From positions 1-64,000 of the forward strand of contig JAJEKV010000504.1 in the NCBI GenBank assembly GCA_021234155.1: DNA of 64,000 nt, written 5' to 3'. A program made the position numbers and the translations under genes. The first letter of the stretch is position 1. Each line of letters opens with the position of its first letter. The DNA is from Isoetes taiwanensis. Lineage: Eukaryota; Streptophyta; Lycopodiopsida; Isoetales; Isoetaceae. The notes under the pieces were generated by a model. The model searched no databases, was not told where the DNA came from, and worked only from the letters and a program-made list of their open reading frames with translations. This document shows, piece after piece, positions 36,323 to 46,761 of this stretch.

Positions 36323-37640
36323 GCTCTAAATCCTCTACGTTGTATGCGGCTCGCTCAGGGAATGGATCAAATAGCGATGTAAGAGAATATGCTTACCATA
36401 GTTTAGGAACCGAAAGCGATTATCAAATGTGAGTAAAACCAGCGTGTTTCTTGAGGAAGATCCACCGCCATAGCCTAAATACTGTTGTTACTGCCCATGG
36501 CCCACTATTATGCTATCTGTAGCAAGCCATGACGCTGTTGGAGGACTTAAAGGAAGCCAAGTCGGCGCCCAAAAATCCGGCCATAGCCCTGCTTCGATAC
36601 CCTAAGAATGTAAAACTCCATTTTGCCGACCTTCTCGCCCTTGCAACCAAGAAGAATATAAGAACAAATCCCCCGGCGGAAGCTATGGCGGACCTATGGC
36701 TGACCTATGGCGGAGCACAACCTAGCTACCGCCCTACCATCCACGACCTCCATCGAGCATTACCGGACATATTCTAAGGAGGAGCTGTGGGCTCTTCCTC
36801 AAGTCCGGCGAGAACAGGGCCTTCCTGCCCCTTTTTTTCCCCTATTTTTTTTAATTGTTATGGCCCTATTTTTTCCTCAGAACGGTACGTGGCGGCTTTA
36901 GAAATAAGCATCTTAAAAGAATATGCCAAAGGAATTTTCATAGGAGAGTTATATATGTTAGAAAAGAGCTCCAAATAGAGTTTTATGTTATCAATTTTTG
37001 ATTTTAATGGTACAGTCCTAGTAATCTAAATAAGAAAATGAAGATAAGCAGTTATGCATGGCTGTTGCTTCTAAAAATTGACATATCATTCAATAAGAAA
37101 CTTAATTGGTATATCATTCAAAATGAAACTTTTAGGCTATGAACTGGGTGCAAATCCCTCACCCAAATTCGCCCACTAACAGATGGTGAAAAAAAGTTTT
37201 GATCTCTGTGCAAAATACCCTGGAACAAGGAAACTTCACCCAAATCGGCCGGCAAACAGATAGAAAATCAATGTTTTAATCTCTTGTAAAAAAAAATCCT
37301 GGAAACCTTGCCCAAATCGGTGGCAAATTGCCAAATCAGCAGCAAACAGATAGAACTTCTTATCTGTGTTGGGAGGAAAAAAAAAAAAAAAAACCCTGAA
37401 AAAAGTTTTTGATCTGCGTATTGATTTGAAAATGAAAAAGGTTGTGATGGCTGAATCCACATGCAAAACCTAATCATTCGTCTTGAGAATGGCCACTTCA
37501 AAAAGACTCAGCAAATTCCCTACTGAGTCGCGATTTCCTTCTTCCTATAATTCATCTGGCCATAGACATTAAATTTAGGTTTATTATGAATAGGTGGTGA
37601 TGTCACAAATCAAAATATATTAGAAGCTAATAATATATTT
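36323..37640. other. No supported gene
   Basis: A plus-strand open stretch of 82 codons at 36529-36777 has reasonable composition but no recognisable motif. Around 37165-37400 four diverged copies of a phrase close to 'acccaaatcggcagcaaaca' plus 'gatagaa' occur (about 80-100 bp apart). Poly-A runs lie at 37378-37393. Confidence 0.4.
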
Positions 37641-37649
37641 TTAAGATTT

Positions 37650-37800
37650 CATGGAAACTTCCCCAATACACTACTAAAAACCTCCTCAAGTTAGCAAGAT
37701 TGGAAACCTCCATAGGCTCTGGGGTTTCATACAGGAGAAAAGTTGGGGAGGTTTCCATTGAAGTCCGAGTCCAACCCAATTTGATCGTTCCTAGATGGTT
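37650..37800. repeat. Relative of the 7.5 kb 'aaacctcccc' repeat family
   Basis: 37739-37797 is a close inverted match to 7518-7586, sharing 'aaagttggggaggtttccat' followed by 'tgaagtcc' and the 'cctaga' phrase. The part at 37650-37710 repeats 'ggaaacctcc' style units in the other orientation. Confidence 0.7.
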
Positions 37801-38258
37801 ACCACATGATGGTCTTTATTGATAATAAACAAGACATCAACTTTCCTTCACGTCTTTAAGCGAGCTATAATATTGCTATAACGTCAACCAAGACTTGATC
37901 CATTACAGTTTTAATCAATCCATTACAGTCTTGCATTACACTGCCCACTTAAAGGTTACGGTGACACCGTTGTAACTCGGATGTGGCCATGGACAAAATT
38001 GAGATGTATTTACAGAACCAAAAGCCAAGTTTTGGAACAAACAGAAGAGAAAACAGGTTCCATCACCGTCCATCAAACCAAATCAGGCATGGGAGGACGG
38101 CCATAGGAGGGCCATCCACATCTCACCACCGAATACTGTGAAGACTGAAATCTCATCTGTATTACAACCACAAGGGGCCAAATCAATGATCCGAAAGCAA
38201 GCCGGCTTTACAAAGAGCAGCACAATATCATTTTCATTGGTGCCCATAAAACTGAGAT

Positions 38259-38480
38259 TTAATCTATCAGGATATCCTCCCGCAAAACCGAATAATAGCT
38301 TGGCCATTTTGGGCCGCACTTGCCTGATTCGGGTTGGCTCTCCTCATTGAGACGGCGTCTTTTATCAAAGAATTCTCGGGATCCGTTTGTTTTGAATAAG
38401 CGCATGTTCATAAGATCCATCATCCATGTACTTATTCAGCATCGGTGTGCAACGAGGAAACAAACGGTGCCCAACTTCAA
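38259..38480 (-). CDS. NPR1-like: NPR-like gene exon 4 (C-terminus, frameshift)
   Basis: Begins 'IEVGHRLFPRCTPMLNKYMD', the strongly conserved NPR block. In the spliced frame a TGA appears at 38365-38367 after 'QNKRIPRIL'. Shifting by one base near 38385 gives 'GSREFFDKRRRLNEESQPES' and a stop at 38259-38261, which restores the basic stretch expected at this place. The far C-terminal reading is therefore tentative. No Cys corresponds to Arabidopsis NPR1 Cys521. Confidence 0.7.
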
Positions 38481-41400
38481 CTGAAAAAAGTAGGACAAGT
38501 AGATTATAAGAATCGATTTTGATTACTAATCAGATAATGGATAATTCATGTGGCTAACAATAAATCCTTCCTCGATACCCTCATCCAAAATGGATTGAAG
38601 ACCTACTTGCTGTTTGCAGAGCTTGAAGCCTCTCTAGATGGCCTTTCTCTATGCCTTCATGCTCGATGGCTGTGCTGTTTGGAGGTTCTTCATTCAGGTC
38701 CATCCTCATCTCTTTCCCTTCACCGTTTTTTGTCACTGAGAATTCTTTCGTGTAGGCTAGCCTTGACAGAGTAAACACTACCTTGAATTCGTGGGGGAAG
38801 AGCAAGCGAGCAAATGCCACTGATTCCACACATCAACCATAACTAATAAGGTTTAGGAAAGGACCACCATTACAAGAATCAGAAAAATACCTAAATGGAA
38901 ATGTTAAATACCATTTTAATCAAAGAAAAACAATAGTTTCATCAGCATTTTCTTAACAAAAGGATCCTTCATTTAATGTTTCATTTCATACAAATGACTT
39001 AACCTAAATGCTATTCCTGGCAAAGCTTACCTCTGTTTTCAAGATAGAGCAGTCTTGCAACAAAATCACCTTCATCAGGAGGAGGGAAGACTGGGCAAGG
39101 GTTTGGTTTTTCAGCTTGCTCTAACACTTCAACACATATTCTGGCTCTGAGATGGTCCTCTCTGCCTTCCATAGATTTGTTTTCCTTTAGATTCTTTGCC
39201 AATCTCTTGGATAGTTGAAGGGCGGTGTATCCATCTGGTGTAATGTCTGCTACATGGGCCCCCTTGGCAAGCAATGAGGCTATGATTTCTGGTTCCCTTC
39301 TAAACGAGGCAACATGTAGAATAGTACAGCCACGACGATTCCTTGCATTTGTATCTGCCAAATCTAATTCCAGGACTTCTGAAATAGTCTTAACATCACA
39401 ATATGCGACTGCATAATGAAGCGCATAAGCTGCGTCCATTGTGAGATTTGATTCTTTTAGAAGAAGCTGCATTAGTTCTAAATCATCAGAATCAAGGGCT
39501 TTGTAAATGCGTCTGCACACCTTGTACTGGACAACATCCAATGAATCCTCTCCAAGCAGTCCAAGACGATGGCGAAAAGCTAAAATTGCTTCTGCAATCT
39601 GTGGTGCAAGCTGCTTTTCTAAAGTTATGACTTCAATACTGGATTGAACCAATAGCTCAATACAGTGATCTTGAAGTTGCATCACGCTGTGGTCATGAGC
39701 TGCCACCAAGATCTCCAACACATTTTCTGCTAGTGCTTTGTCCACCAAATTCATGAGACATTTCTGAAATTACACAATAATTTTAGTACTAGTATCCTTA
39801 GATTCAATCAACCAATATCCTATTCATGAAGAGCCGTCCTAAAGTTGTAAACAAAATTTGACGCTGCCATCTGGTGTCCATTGCGTATTTACAGGATTTG
39901 AAAGCGACGTCAATAGACCAGTGTAGCTTATAACACGGATGTACTAAAAATCCAACCCTTTTTCCCACTCTAGTCTTAAAATATGACTGTGGTATACAAT
40001 ATATGACTCCGTTACTACACTATTTGTCACCACGGCTGAAAATGAGACGCACAAATTTAGACTTCCACCGCTAATCATAAAATTTATTTTTCATAGTAGA
40101 AAAGTGCTTTTCTTTTATAACATGCTTTTATAAATTATGTGATTTCTAAAAGTAAAGCTACCCTAGAAAAGGGGACATATTAACCTAACTATTAGGCTAA
40201 GTGGAGAATGACAACTGACTATCTGTACAGCGATGGTACCCACATTTGCTAATCCAAATTATAATAATGAACACGGTCCCATTTTTTGGTGGTATGATAG
40301 GATGGACGGTCTGATATTTTACATTAGTGATGCTTATCCTATATATGTTAACAATATTATATTATTACTAATAAAGAATTGAAGAAAGGAGCACGGATCT
40401 TGCACTCTTTTAGCTATGGAGGGTGGGAGGCAATCCACATGCATGGTGTCGATTACTTTTTGGCAGAGTCTCGAATCGTGACTCAAGGAGAGATCCAGGA
40501 AGTCAGCGTAAAGCGATTTGTCAGCCATAATTGGGTTTTGTCTGTTCTTTTAGTACCGGGATTTGGAAAGCTATAGACTAGCTACACAGCATTCTGGCAC
40601 TTCATAAGAGCACTTACTTTACGTACTTGTCCCATGTACTGCAGATTTTTTAGGATAGAACTAGGCCATAGTGTGCAGACGTCAAGTACTTCTACTTTTT
40701 TGAATAATAGAACCCCCAGAATAAAATATTACAAATGGAGAATAAGGGTCGAAATTAGGGGGGTTCCTCCCCAGAATTTCCGATTAAAGTTAGAAATATC
40801 CGATTTGATAAAGTAGATGCAGGCAAATTTCCGGTCGAAATTTTATAAAATTAGTGTAAAATCCGGCAAATTAGGGGTGTTTTTCTCAAAAATCCGATTA
40901 GTATAGATGAAGGGCGGCATTTTTGCTGGTTAGTGCAAAAACTAAATTCGAGGCCTGTCACGCTTCCTGGTCTTAAATTGTCGGCTTGTCTTGGTGGATC
41001 TTTTTTTTCGTACATCGGACAGGAGAAATCCTAGAGCTTGTTATTGGGCTTATCAGTTCTAAATCTCTGTCATGGCTAAGAAGTCATTTCTTTCCTTTGT
41101 TGGTATTTAATTTTAGGATTGACACCACAATCGTGCGTTTTCCCTCTCTGACCAAAAAAAAATATTTCAACAAATTAAGGTTTATGAAAACTAAAAGAAG
41201 GAAGAATACCTGGGCCAGATTCTTGAGCTCCGGGATGTCGAAAACTGAAGCAGCACGCAGAAGCTCCAAGTAGAATTCTATCACCGGACCACAGGACTCG
41301 TGCAAACACAAGGGGTCCATACAAGCCGGCGTTTGTCCTTCCAAATCCTCTAACCTCCCGCCATAGATAAATCTCAAAACAATGGACAGAATCTCATTTC

Positions 41401-41830
41401 CCACTTTCTTGTTCTTGAAAATATCGCTCATTTCAATCTGGACCTTTTTTGGAAGATCTTTAAGTTCTTCTTGAGACACAGAACTCCTCTGTGTCTGATT
41501 TTGTGCGAAATATTCACGAAAAAAGGGGCTTCTGGCAGCCAAGATGCAACGATGTACAGGGATTGATAATCCATCTGCTTCTATTACGGCATCGCTATAA
41601 TCATTGTTAGGTAAGACGGACAACAAACCTTCTAAATCGTTGCCGAGTTTATGGAGGCCGATCAATTTGAAAGGCCGTATGTTTGGAAGGCATTCCGGTG
41701 GCTTGATGTTTGTGGTACCTTCGCCTCCACAAGATGTGCAGCAGCTTCCTGTCATAGGGGACTGAATTCCTTGCGTAATCGGAGGGGACTGAGTAGCCTG
41801 TGTTGGCGGAGATAAAGAAAGATGTGCCAT
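38259..41830 (-). CDS. NPR1-like: NPR1/NPR3/4-type BTB-ankyrin salicylic-acid co-receptor homologue
   Basis: Four exons: 41830-41210, 39763-39031, 38819-38607 and 38480-38259; about 596 residues, close to the usual NPR length. Domains in order: BTB/POZ (about 60-200) with a C2HC site, ankyrin repeats (about 290-395), and the C-terminal NPR1-like domain. Introns have good ends: donor 'CAG|GTATTC' (phase 0), donor 'AGAG|GTAAGC' (phase 1), donor 'GCAA|GTAGGT' (phase 1), and the acceptor 'TTTTTTCAG' before exon 4. NPR proteins bind salicylic acid and control TGA bZIP factors in nucleus and cytosol during immunity. 'LENRVAFAR' keeps the Arg equivalent to Arabidopsis NPR1 Arg432. 'MDLNEEP' resembles the repression motif of NPR3/4. 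One base too many in exon 4 shifts the frame after 'HALIQNK'; this may be a sequencing error. Confidence 0.92.
38607..38819 (-). CDS. NPR1-like: NPR-like gene exon 3 (NPR1-like C-terminal domain, DLNE motif)
   Basis: Follows acceptor 'ggaatcag' and reads 'VAFARLLFPHEFKVVF', then 'EMRMDLNEEPPNST', ending 'ERLQALQTA' at the donor 'GCAA|GTAGGT'. The position and wording of 'MDLNEEP' (about residues 491-497) correspond to 'VDLNETP' of NPR3/NPR4. Confidence 0.88.
39031..39763 (-). CDS. NPR1-like: NPR-like gene exon 2 (ankyrin repeats)
   Basis: Starts after acceptor 'taatttcag' with 'KCLMNLVDKALAENVLEI' and carries the ankyrin core 'YALHYAVAYCDVKTISEVL' and 'RGCTILHVASFRREPEIIAS' with 'DGYTALQLSKRL', all near-consensus for NPR proteins. 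It ends '...LLYLENR', splitting the codon after G at the donor, so the key Arg (about residue 451) is the last full codon of this exon. Confidence 0.93.
39764..41209 (-). other. NPR-like gene intron 1 (1446 bp)
   Basis: Bounded by GT (41208-41209) and AG. AT-rich, with no recognisable transposon or coding motif. Introns 2 (38820-39030) and 3 (38481-38606) are short. Confidence 0.85.
41210..41830 (-). CDS. NPR1-like: NPR-like gene exon 1 (BTB/POZ and C2HC)
   Basis: 207 codons from an ATG in the context 'gggaATGGC', good for plants. BTB core text includes 'DYSDAVIEADGLSIPVHRCI' (residues 77-96) and 'LAARSPFFREYF'. The zinc site is C170, C175, H177 and C180 in 'CMDPLCLHESC', matching the NPR1 C2HC arrangement. 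The exon ends 'ELKNLAQ' at a CAG|GTATTC donor. A Ser/Pro/Thr-rich N-terminus (1-45) precedes the BTB domain. Confidence 0.93.
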
Positions 41831-42454
41831 TCCCTTTCCCTTTTTTTTTTATGCTTGCACTATTCTGTTCTTTGCACTGTTTCCAACCATCTGTGCCCTG
41901 TCCTGATCATCATCTTCGTCATTCTGTTTGAATGCTTCAACTCCGAAACCTGCGCTTTGAATAAAAACAAGCTCTGAACAGCGTGCTATGCTCTCATTTG
42001 CTTAAATCATTCGGCCATCTCCACATTATGCTCTGCTCTGCCTAGTTCTAGCATACGAAAGCAGAAATTCCTGATTTCTTCTACTTGCACCTATATTATG
42101 TCACGAATTCCTGCTTCTATTCCTCTCTCTGATCCTTATCTTTTCCATTTTCTAAGATTCTGCTCCCTGATAGATACAAACAACGCCCTGCTTGGCGATC
42201 TTAGCTTGTTTATTGCAGATTTAGAGAGAATAAATGCTATAAAAATTGGAAGAAAGATCGTAGAAAGAACCTGGATACAGAACTCGGACAGTGCAGCTTG
42301 AGAATTTTTGCTCTGCTGCAAGAAAATTGTTCGCCAGGCGCAGGGGGCAATATTTCTCTAGTTTGAGACGATTCTATGTCGCACGTGGCTTGCACGGGCA
42401 GATTTGAATTGCCACGGCCAATCTTGTGCGTCCGTCTCGTGTCGTCCATTGCTG

Positions 42455-42460
42455 TTGACC
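42455..42460 (+). promoter_or_regulatory. W-box core TTGACC upstream of the NPR-like gene
   Basis: A WRKY-type W-box (TTGAC[CT]) about 625 bp upstream of the start codon, on the opposite strand to the gene. Arabidopsis NPR1 is known to be WRKY-regulated through W-boxes, but a six-base match in AT-rich DNA is weak evidence. Confidence 0.25.
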
Positions 42461-42500
42461 TGAAAGATTAAGTGCGCTTTTAGCGCTAAGTACAGTGTGC

Positions 42501-42533
42501 GAAGGGGGTCTAGTTACACTAGGACCCCCCTTC
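42501..42533. repeat. Strong hairpin, 14-16 bp arms
   Basis: 'gaagggggtctagt', a three-base loop 'tac', and 'actaggaccccccttc' form a near-perfect inverted repeat with one extra C. It may be a transposon terminus or a cruciform-forming site about 670 bp upstream of the NPR-like start. Confidence 0.8.
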
Positions 42534-43532
42534 ACAAAAAATGGACCCTTATAGGTTTGTCTTCTACAAAGTGGTCCCTTAATTTATTTATTTTCTTTTA
42601 AATAGTTCTTTATTGGTTCTTGCTACATGGAGCTTTGGTTCAGGAAATACCGAGGTTTACGCCCATGCGTTCGATTACTTTCTGAAATTAACATGTAGGC
42701 AAAATATTAGCATGAAAATTTCACACTACAATTAGGAGTTTTTCGGGCAATTTTGAAGAATAACTTTGTAACTTGCTGGACAGGTTCAAAACCGTACAAA
42801 ACTTGATGCTTTAGGCTGAAAAGTTTCCCGAACCAAGCATGGAGCGACTTATTTATCATCCATCCTCGTGTTTAAACCGGCCTTAACTAAAAAAAATTTC
42901 AATTACGTCCACGTATCTTTTTTTTAATATGGTTTAACATGAAAAGACCTGGATATGACAAAGACTGGGATATATAAATATACCCATGGTTTAAACACAA
43001 TGATGGATGGCAAATAAGGGGCTCACTTGCTACATCACTAGATCTGCAGTAACCATGCACAACCCTCCTCATACGTTCCTGGCTTGGCCCATTTTTGCTT
43101 ACACGTCGTCCTCTTTGGTTGTCTCCCTCCCTCCAGATCTCTTCTGCAAATCATCTGCAGTCGTAGCTTTTGTATTATAGTGGCCTAACGTGGCAACCTT
43201 GCATTGCAATACGCAACCTCATCTAGTCCATGTTTCTGATTTCCATAATGCCATTTTATAATATTTAAGTGTTCTCCTCATGTTGGAATTCTCAAGTGTG
43301 ACACGCAATGACATAATTGTCGATGGATGTGATAGCTCATCTGTTCAATAGAGAACTTCTTGTACTAAGTATTGTAGTTCCTTCTTCCTCATTATTGCTT
43401 TATATACATGCATTTATGGGCACCATTGAGCTCTTTTTTCCTCCATTTTTAAGTAGACTTACATTTCAAGGGGGATGAACGTTGATTCCTATCTATCTGT
43501 GTGATCCTCCATCTCAACATGTTTTTATAGGA
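42534..43532. other. No gene recognised
   Basis: Intergenic sequence between the NPR-like gene and the LTR element. No ORF with motifs and no clear repeats were seen. Confidence 0.4.
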
Positions 43533-43581
43533 AGGAGTAATTTCAATCACCTTGAATTTCTTGTGGAAATTTTTAGCTGAC
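43533..43581 (+). repeat. Left arm of an inverted repeat flanking the LTR element
   Basis: 'aatttcaatcacc' and 'tcttgtggaaattt' pair as reverse complement with 'aaatttccacaaga' and 'ggtgattgaaatt' at 53181-53233. The arms are about 50 bp with several mismatches. Confidence 0.75.
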
Positions 43582-43600
43582 TTGGCGGGCCACGAGCAGA

Positions 43601-46164
43601 TGTAACAGATCTGGGCACTTGATGGGCCAGTATATGTACTTATGTACGTATATACACATGTATACAACATGAGTTCAGGGTTTTGTCTGTTTGGCAAAAG
43701 GATTTTTGCAGAGCATGAAGGAGGAAGCAATTCTGGGCAGTTTTGGAGCCCGACCTTTCAGGCATCATATCTCGGCAACCCGAGATCCTTTTCAGGGGAT
43801 TTTTATTTTGCCAAAAAGTTCTTCAAGTAAGCTCTCCGGAATGGGTCTGATCAGGTGGAAACTCATCCGTATACAAAAGTTATGACAGAAATAGTGATGC
43901 CGAGTCAGAATTGACTGCACTATGTATGTTCTTCTGCAGTTTGATTCTTGGAGTTAGAAGACGATCTTTGGAGGCGCAATCAATTGCAAGGGGTCCAGAG
44001 GTCTATGAATGAAGAAATTAGCAGGTGGGGTTTTGCTTTTGATCAATTGAGGTGTGCTATGAGCTGCCATGATTAGTCTATACATGATTTTTGCATGCGA
44101 ATATTTATGAATTTGTTGTTGGCTCATAAGGCTACGGAAGATAAGTGAGTAGAAACATATCTAGAAGGATTGATTCAGAGGCAAGAAGATCTGAAAATGC
44201 TTGAAAAGTGCCAATGTGGGCTTGAATCAACAGATTTGGCATGTCTTGAATCTTCTTTGCTGGACATCTACAAGTTTAGAACTAACCGGTCATGTTTCAT
44301 TTTCTGTTGTTTATATGTATTTACTTTTCTCTATGTTGCTTTGGTTTAGTATTTGTTGCTATTCTAAGCTGTTAATTAAGAAATAAACCTTTGGATGGGG
44401 CTCAGTTGCCTTGTATATGGATGGAACCAGTGAAGACTGCCACAGATTGCTCAGAATAGTCACAAGAATAGTAACAGTAAGGAAATCTATTACTTTGAAT
44501 GATTATAATCTAATTGAATTAGCATGAAATATAAAGGTTGATAACTTTAAAATGATAAAGAACCTGACAGATTGACCTATGAGATGGCTCTTAAGTAGAT
44601 CCTCCTTGATAGAAGTAAAGGAGAATATGAGCATCTGAGTTGAGCATGAAGCTCAAGAATTGTGTCATCTGTATTGTTTTGGTTCCTAAAGATGGAGCTA
44701 TGATTCAGGATAACGTGGCAAGGATTACATGTAGTTGCGATCATCATGTTACATTGATTCTTAAGTGAAAGTGCTGGGTTTTGAGATTTTCCGTTAGTTA
44801 TGGAAAGTAGGCTTTTAATAAAATGTATTAAAACCATAGCTCATGATTGAATTATAGCTATTGAGATGGAACTTTGAAGATAAAACATGACTTGGGATTG
44901 AATAGTTTGGCCAAGAGAGTCATAGGAAGCTTATGGGAGCTTTTGAGAATATGGCATGGAGCAGTGTTGGCGTAACCGATGAAGTACATAGGTGGTGGAT
45001 TCACATCAATATGACAACCATGCTTGTGACTTCCTCAACATGTTTGTATTGTGATCATAACGCTCTTGATATGTTGGTAAGGTCATAGATCTGCTGGCAA
45101 AAGGGCAGGGTTCAGCATCGATGGTTGGATTGCTATCAAGGTCTTCATTGTGGAGTGACTACTTCAACATATATGGGCAACCTCAGCAAGGGGCAGAGTA
45201 TGATCTAGGCACCTGTGTTTAGTAAATATTCTAATGAACATCACATCACATGTCATGGTCTTTGCATGTTGTTATGTCTATTGGGTCCTTCGGGGTCGGA
45301 CTTCCACGTTCGGTGGCCTGGGTAGTTCCAGCATTCTCGTGTGATTTGTGTTCTTTGTATCTATGCTCTGTGATACCGGGCGTGGCCTCCTCACGGGCGT
45401 AGCTTCCCGGTGAGGTTGTACGTCAACTCCTATGACTCCATGGTAAGAGGTCCTCCAGCGCCAGACGTGGGCTGAGAAGGGTATGCGCATACGAGGTTCA
45501 CCCCACCAACTCCGCCAATGGGGCTCAGAATGTGAGCTGGCTAGGAATTTCTCTGCTAACAGGGCCTGCATGTAGGCTGGCTGAGCTTCCCATTGTCCCG
45601 GAGCTATGTTCTGTTGTTTTGTTATTTTGGCTATGTTCTTTGCTTTTGTCGCTCAGAGTTTGGTATTTCCTTGGATTATGTTGTCATTGTCTAGTACTGT
45701 AATCACCTAGAATCTTTTGTTTGCTTGTGCTTATGTCGTTGTATCCAAGATTCCAGAGTATTTCCATGCATGCAAAGGCAGCCAGGGATCCCCACTTAGT
45801 CACGAGGACTAACCCCAGTGAGTGCATGTGCAGTGAACAAGCAAGGCAGTGGTTGTGCGGATGGCAGCAATGTAGCTGAGGATCACGGTTGTGATCTGGA
45901 GTTAAAAAGCTTTTGTTTAGCTTCCTTAACAGTATTTATGTATATATTGAGAGTATTGTGGATAGTACATCCTTTGAATTTGTATTCTTGATAGACAGTG
46001 GTAATTATATTGTATCTCAGTGAGGATGGATTTCTAGTAATGGTTTAAGTTTCGATTGTGCAAAAGGAAGATTCAATTCTTCACCATAATATCAACCTAG
46101 AATTAGTGGAAGTTTTGACAAGATCCAGAGTTGCCAGAAGGGTCAACTCGGCAACCGCGTCACA
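43601..46164 (+). repeat. 5' LTR (2564 bp)
   Basis: TG...CA bounded. Unusually long for an element with such a small interior. The short open frames on both strands (for example near 45278-45571) recur in the 3' LTR and are not genes. Confidence 0.93.
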
Positions 46165-46166
46165 GT

Positions 46167-46178
46167 TGGTATCAGAGC
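46167..46178 (+). promoter_or_regulatory. Primer-binding site (initiator Met tRNA)
   Basis: 'tggtatcagagc' two bases after the LTR end is the standard plant initiator-Met tRNA primer-binding site of LTR retrotransposons. Confidence 0.93.
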
Positions 46179-46749
46179 AATAGTGGATCTTTGGGTGTTG
46201 ACATTGTGAATTATGGATTGCAGGTTTGGATCCTTGGGTAGTGCTAATGGTTGTTATTTCAAAAACATTTGGACATCCTATCCTCAGAAGAAGGAGCCAT
46301 ATGTAGATGCTTTGGAGTTAGAATGAAGGTGCTAAGGGAAGCAAATTTTGACGACGTTGAAGGTAAGGTTTTTTTTATGGCATGTCTAGTAAGATGATAG
46401 CAATTGTACTCTAAGGTGGTGTTGGTAAGATTGGAATATGATCTTGGTAGAGTAAGTTGGTACACGAGCTGAAGTTTTGAGTTGAATTGAGCTATGTTTG
46501 ATCTGAGGTTTGAATCAGGAAATGCTTCAGTAAATCTAAATGCTTCAATAAATGTAACGTTCCTAACCAACATGCCCTTAACCAACTGGGCAAAACCATC
46601 TAGACGTTTATGAGTAGTCGCTTCTACCCATTTATGCCGGTGTCTCGGGAATGCCCCACATGCACATTCAAGGTTCGAATACTCGAGCGGCCTTCCATGG
46701 GCCCGTTACATAAATCTATCACGACCCATGAGGACATGGGTTAAATTTT

Positions 46750-46761
46750 AGAAGGGGAGAC
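46750..46761 (+). promoter_or_regulatory. Polypurine tract
   Basis: 'agaaggggagac' directly precedes the TG of the 3' LTR, the expected site for plus-strand priming. Confidence 0.88.

Noticed and set aside
38083-38319. 78-codon minus-strand ORF overlapping NPR exon 4
   Set aside because: It is in neither the spliced frame nor the shifted frame that gives the expected basic C-terminus, and no NPR feature matches it; alternative splicing into it cannot be fully excluded.
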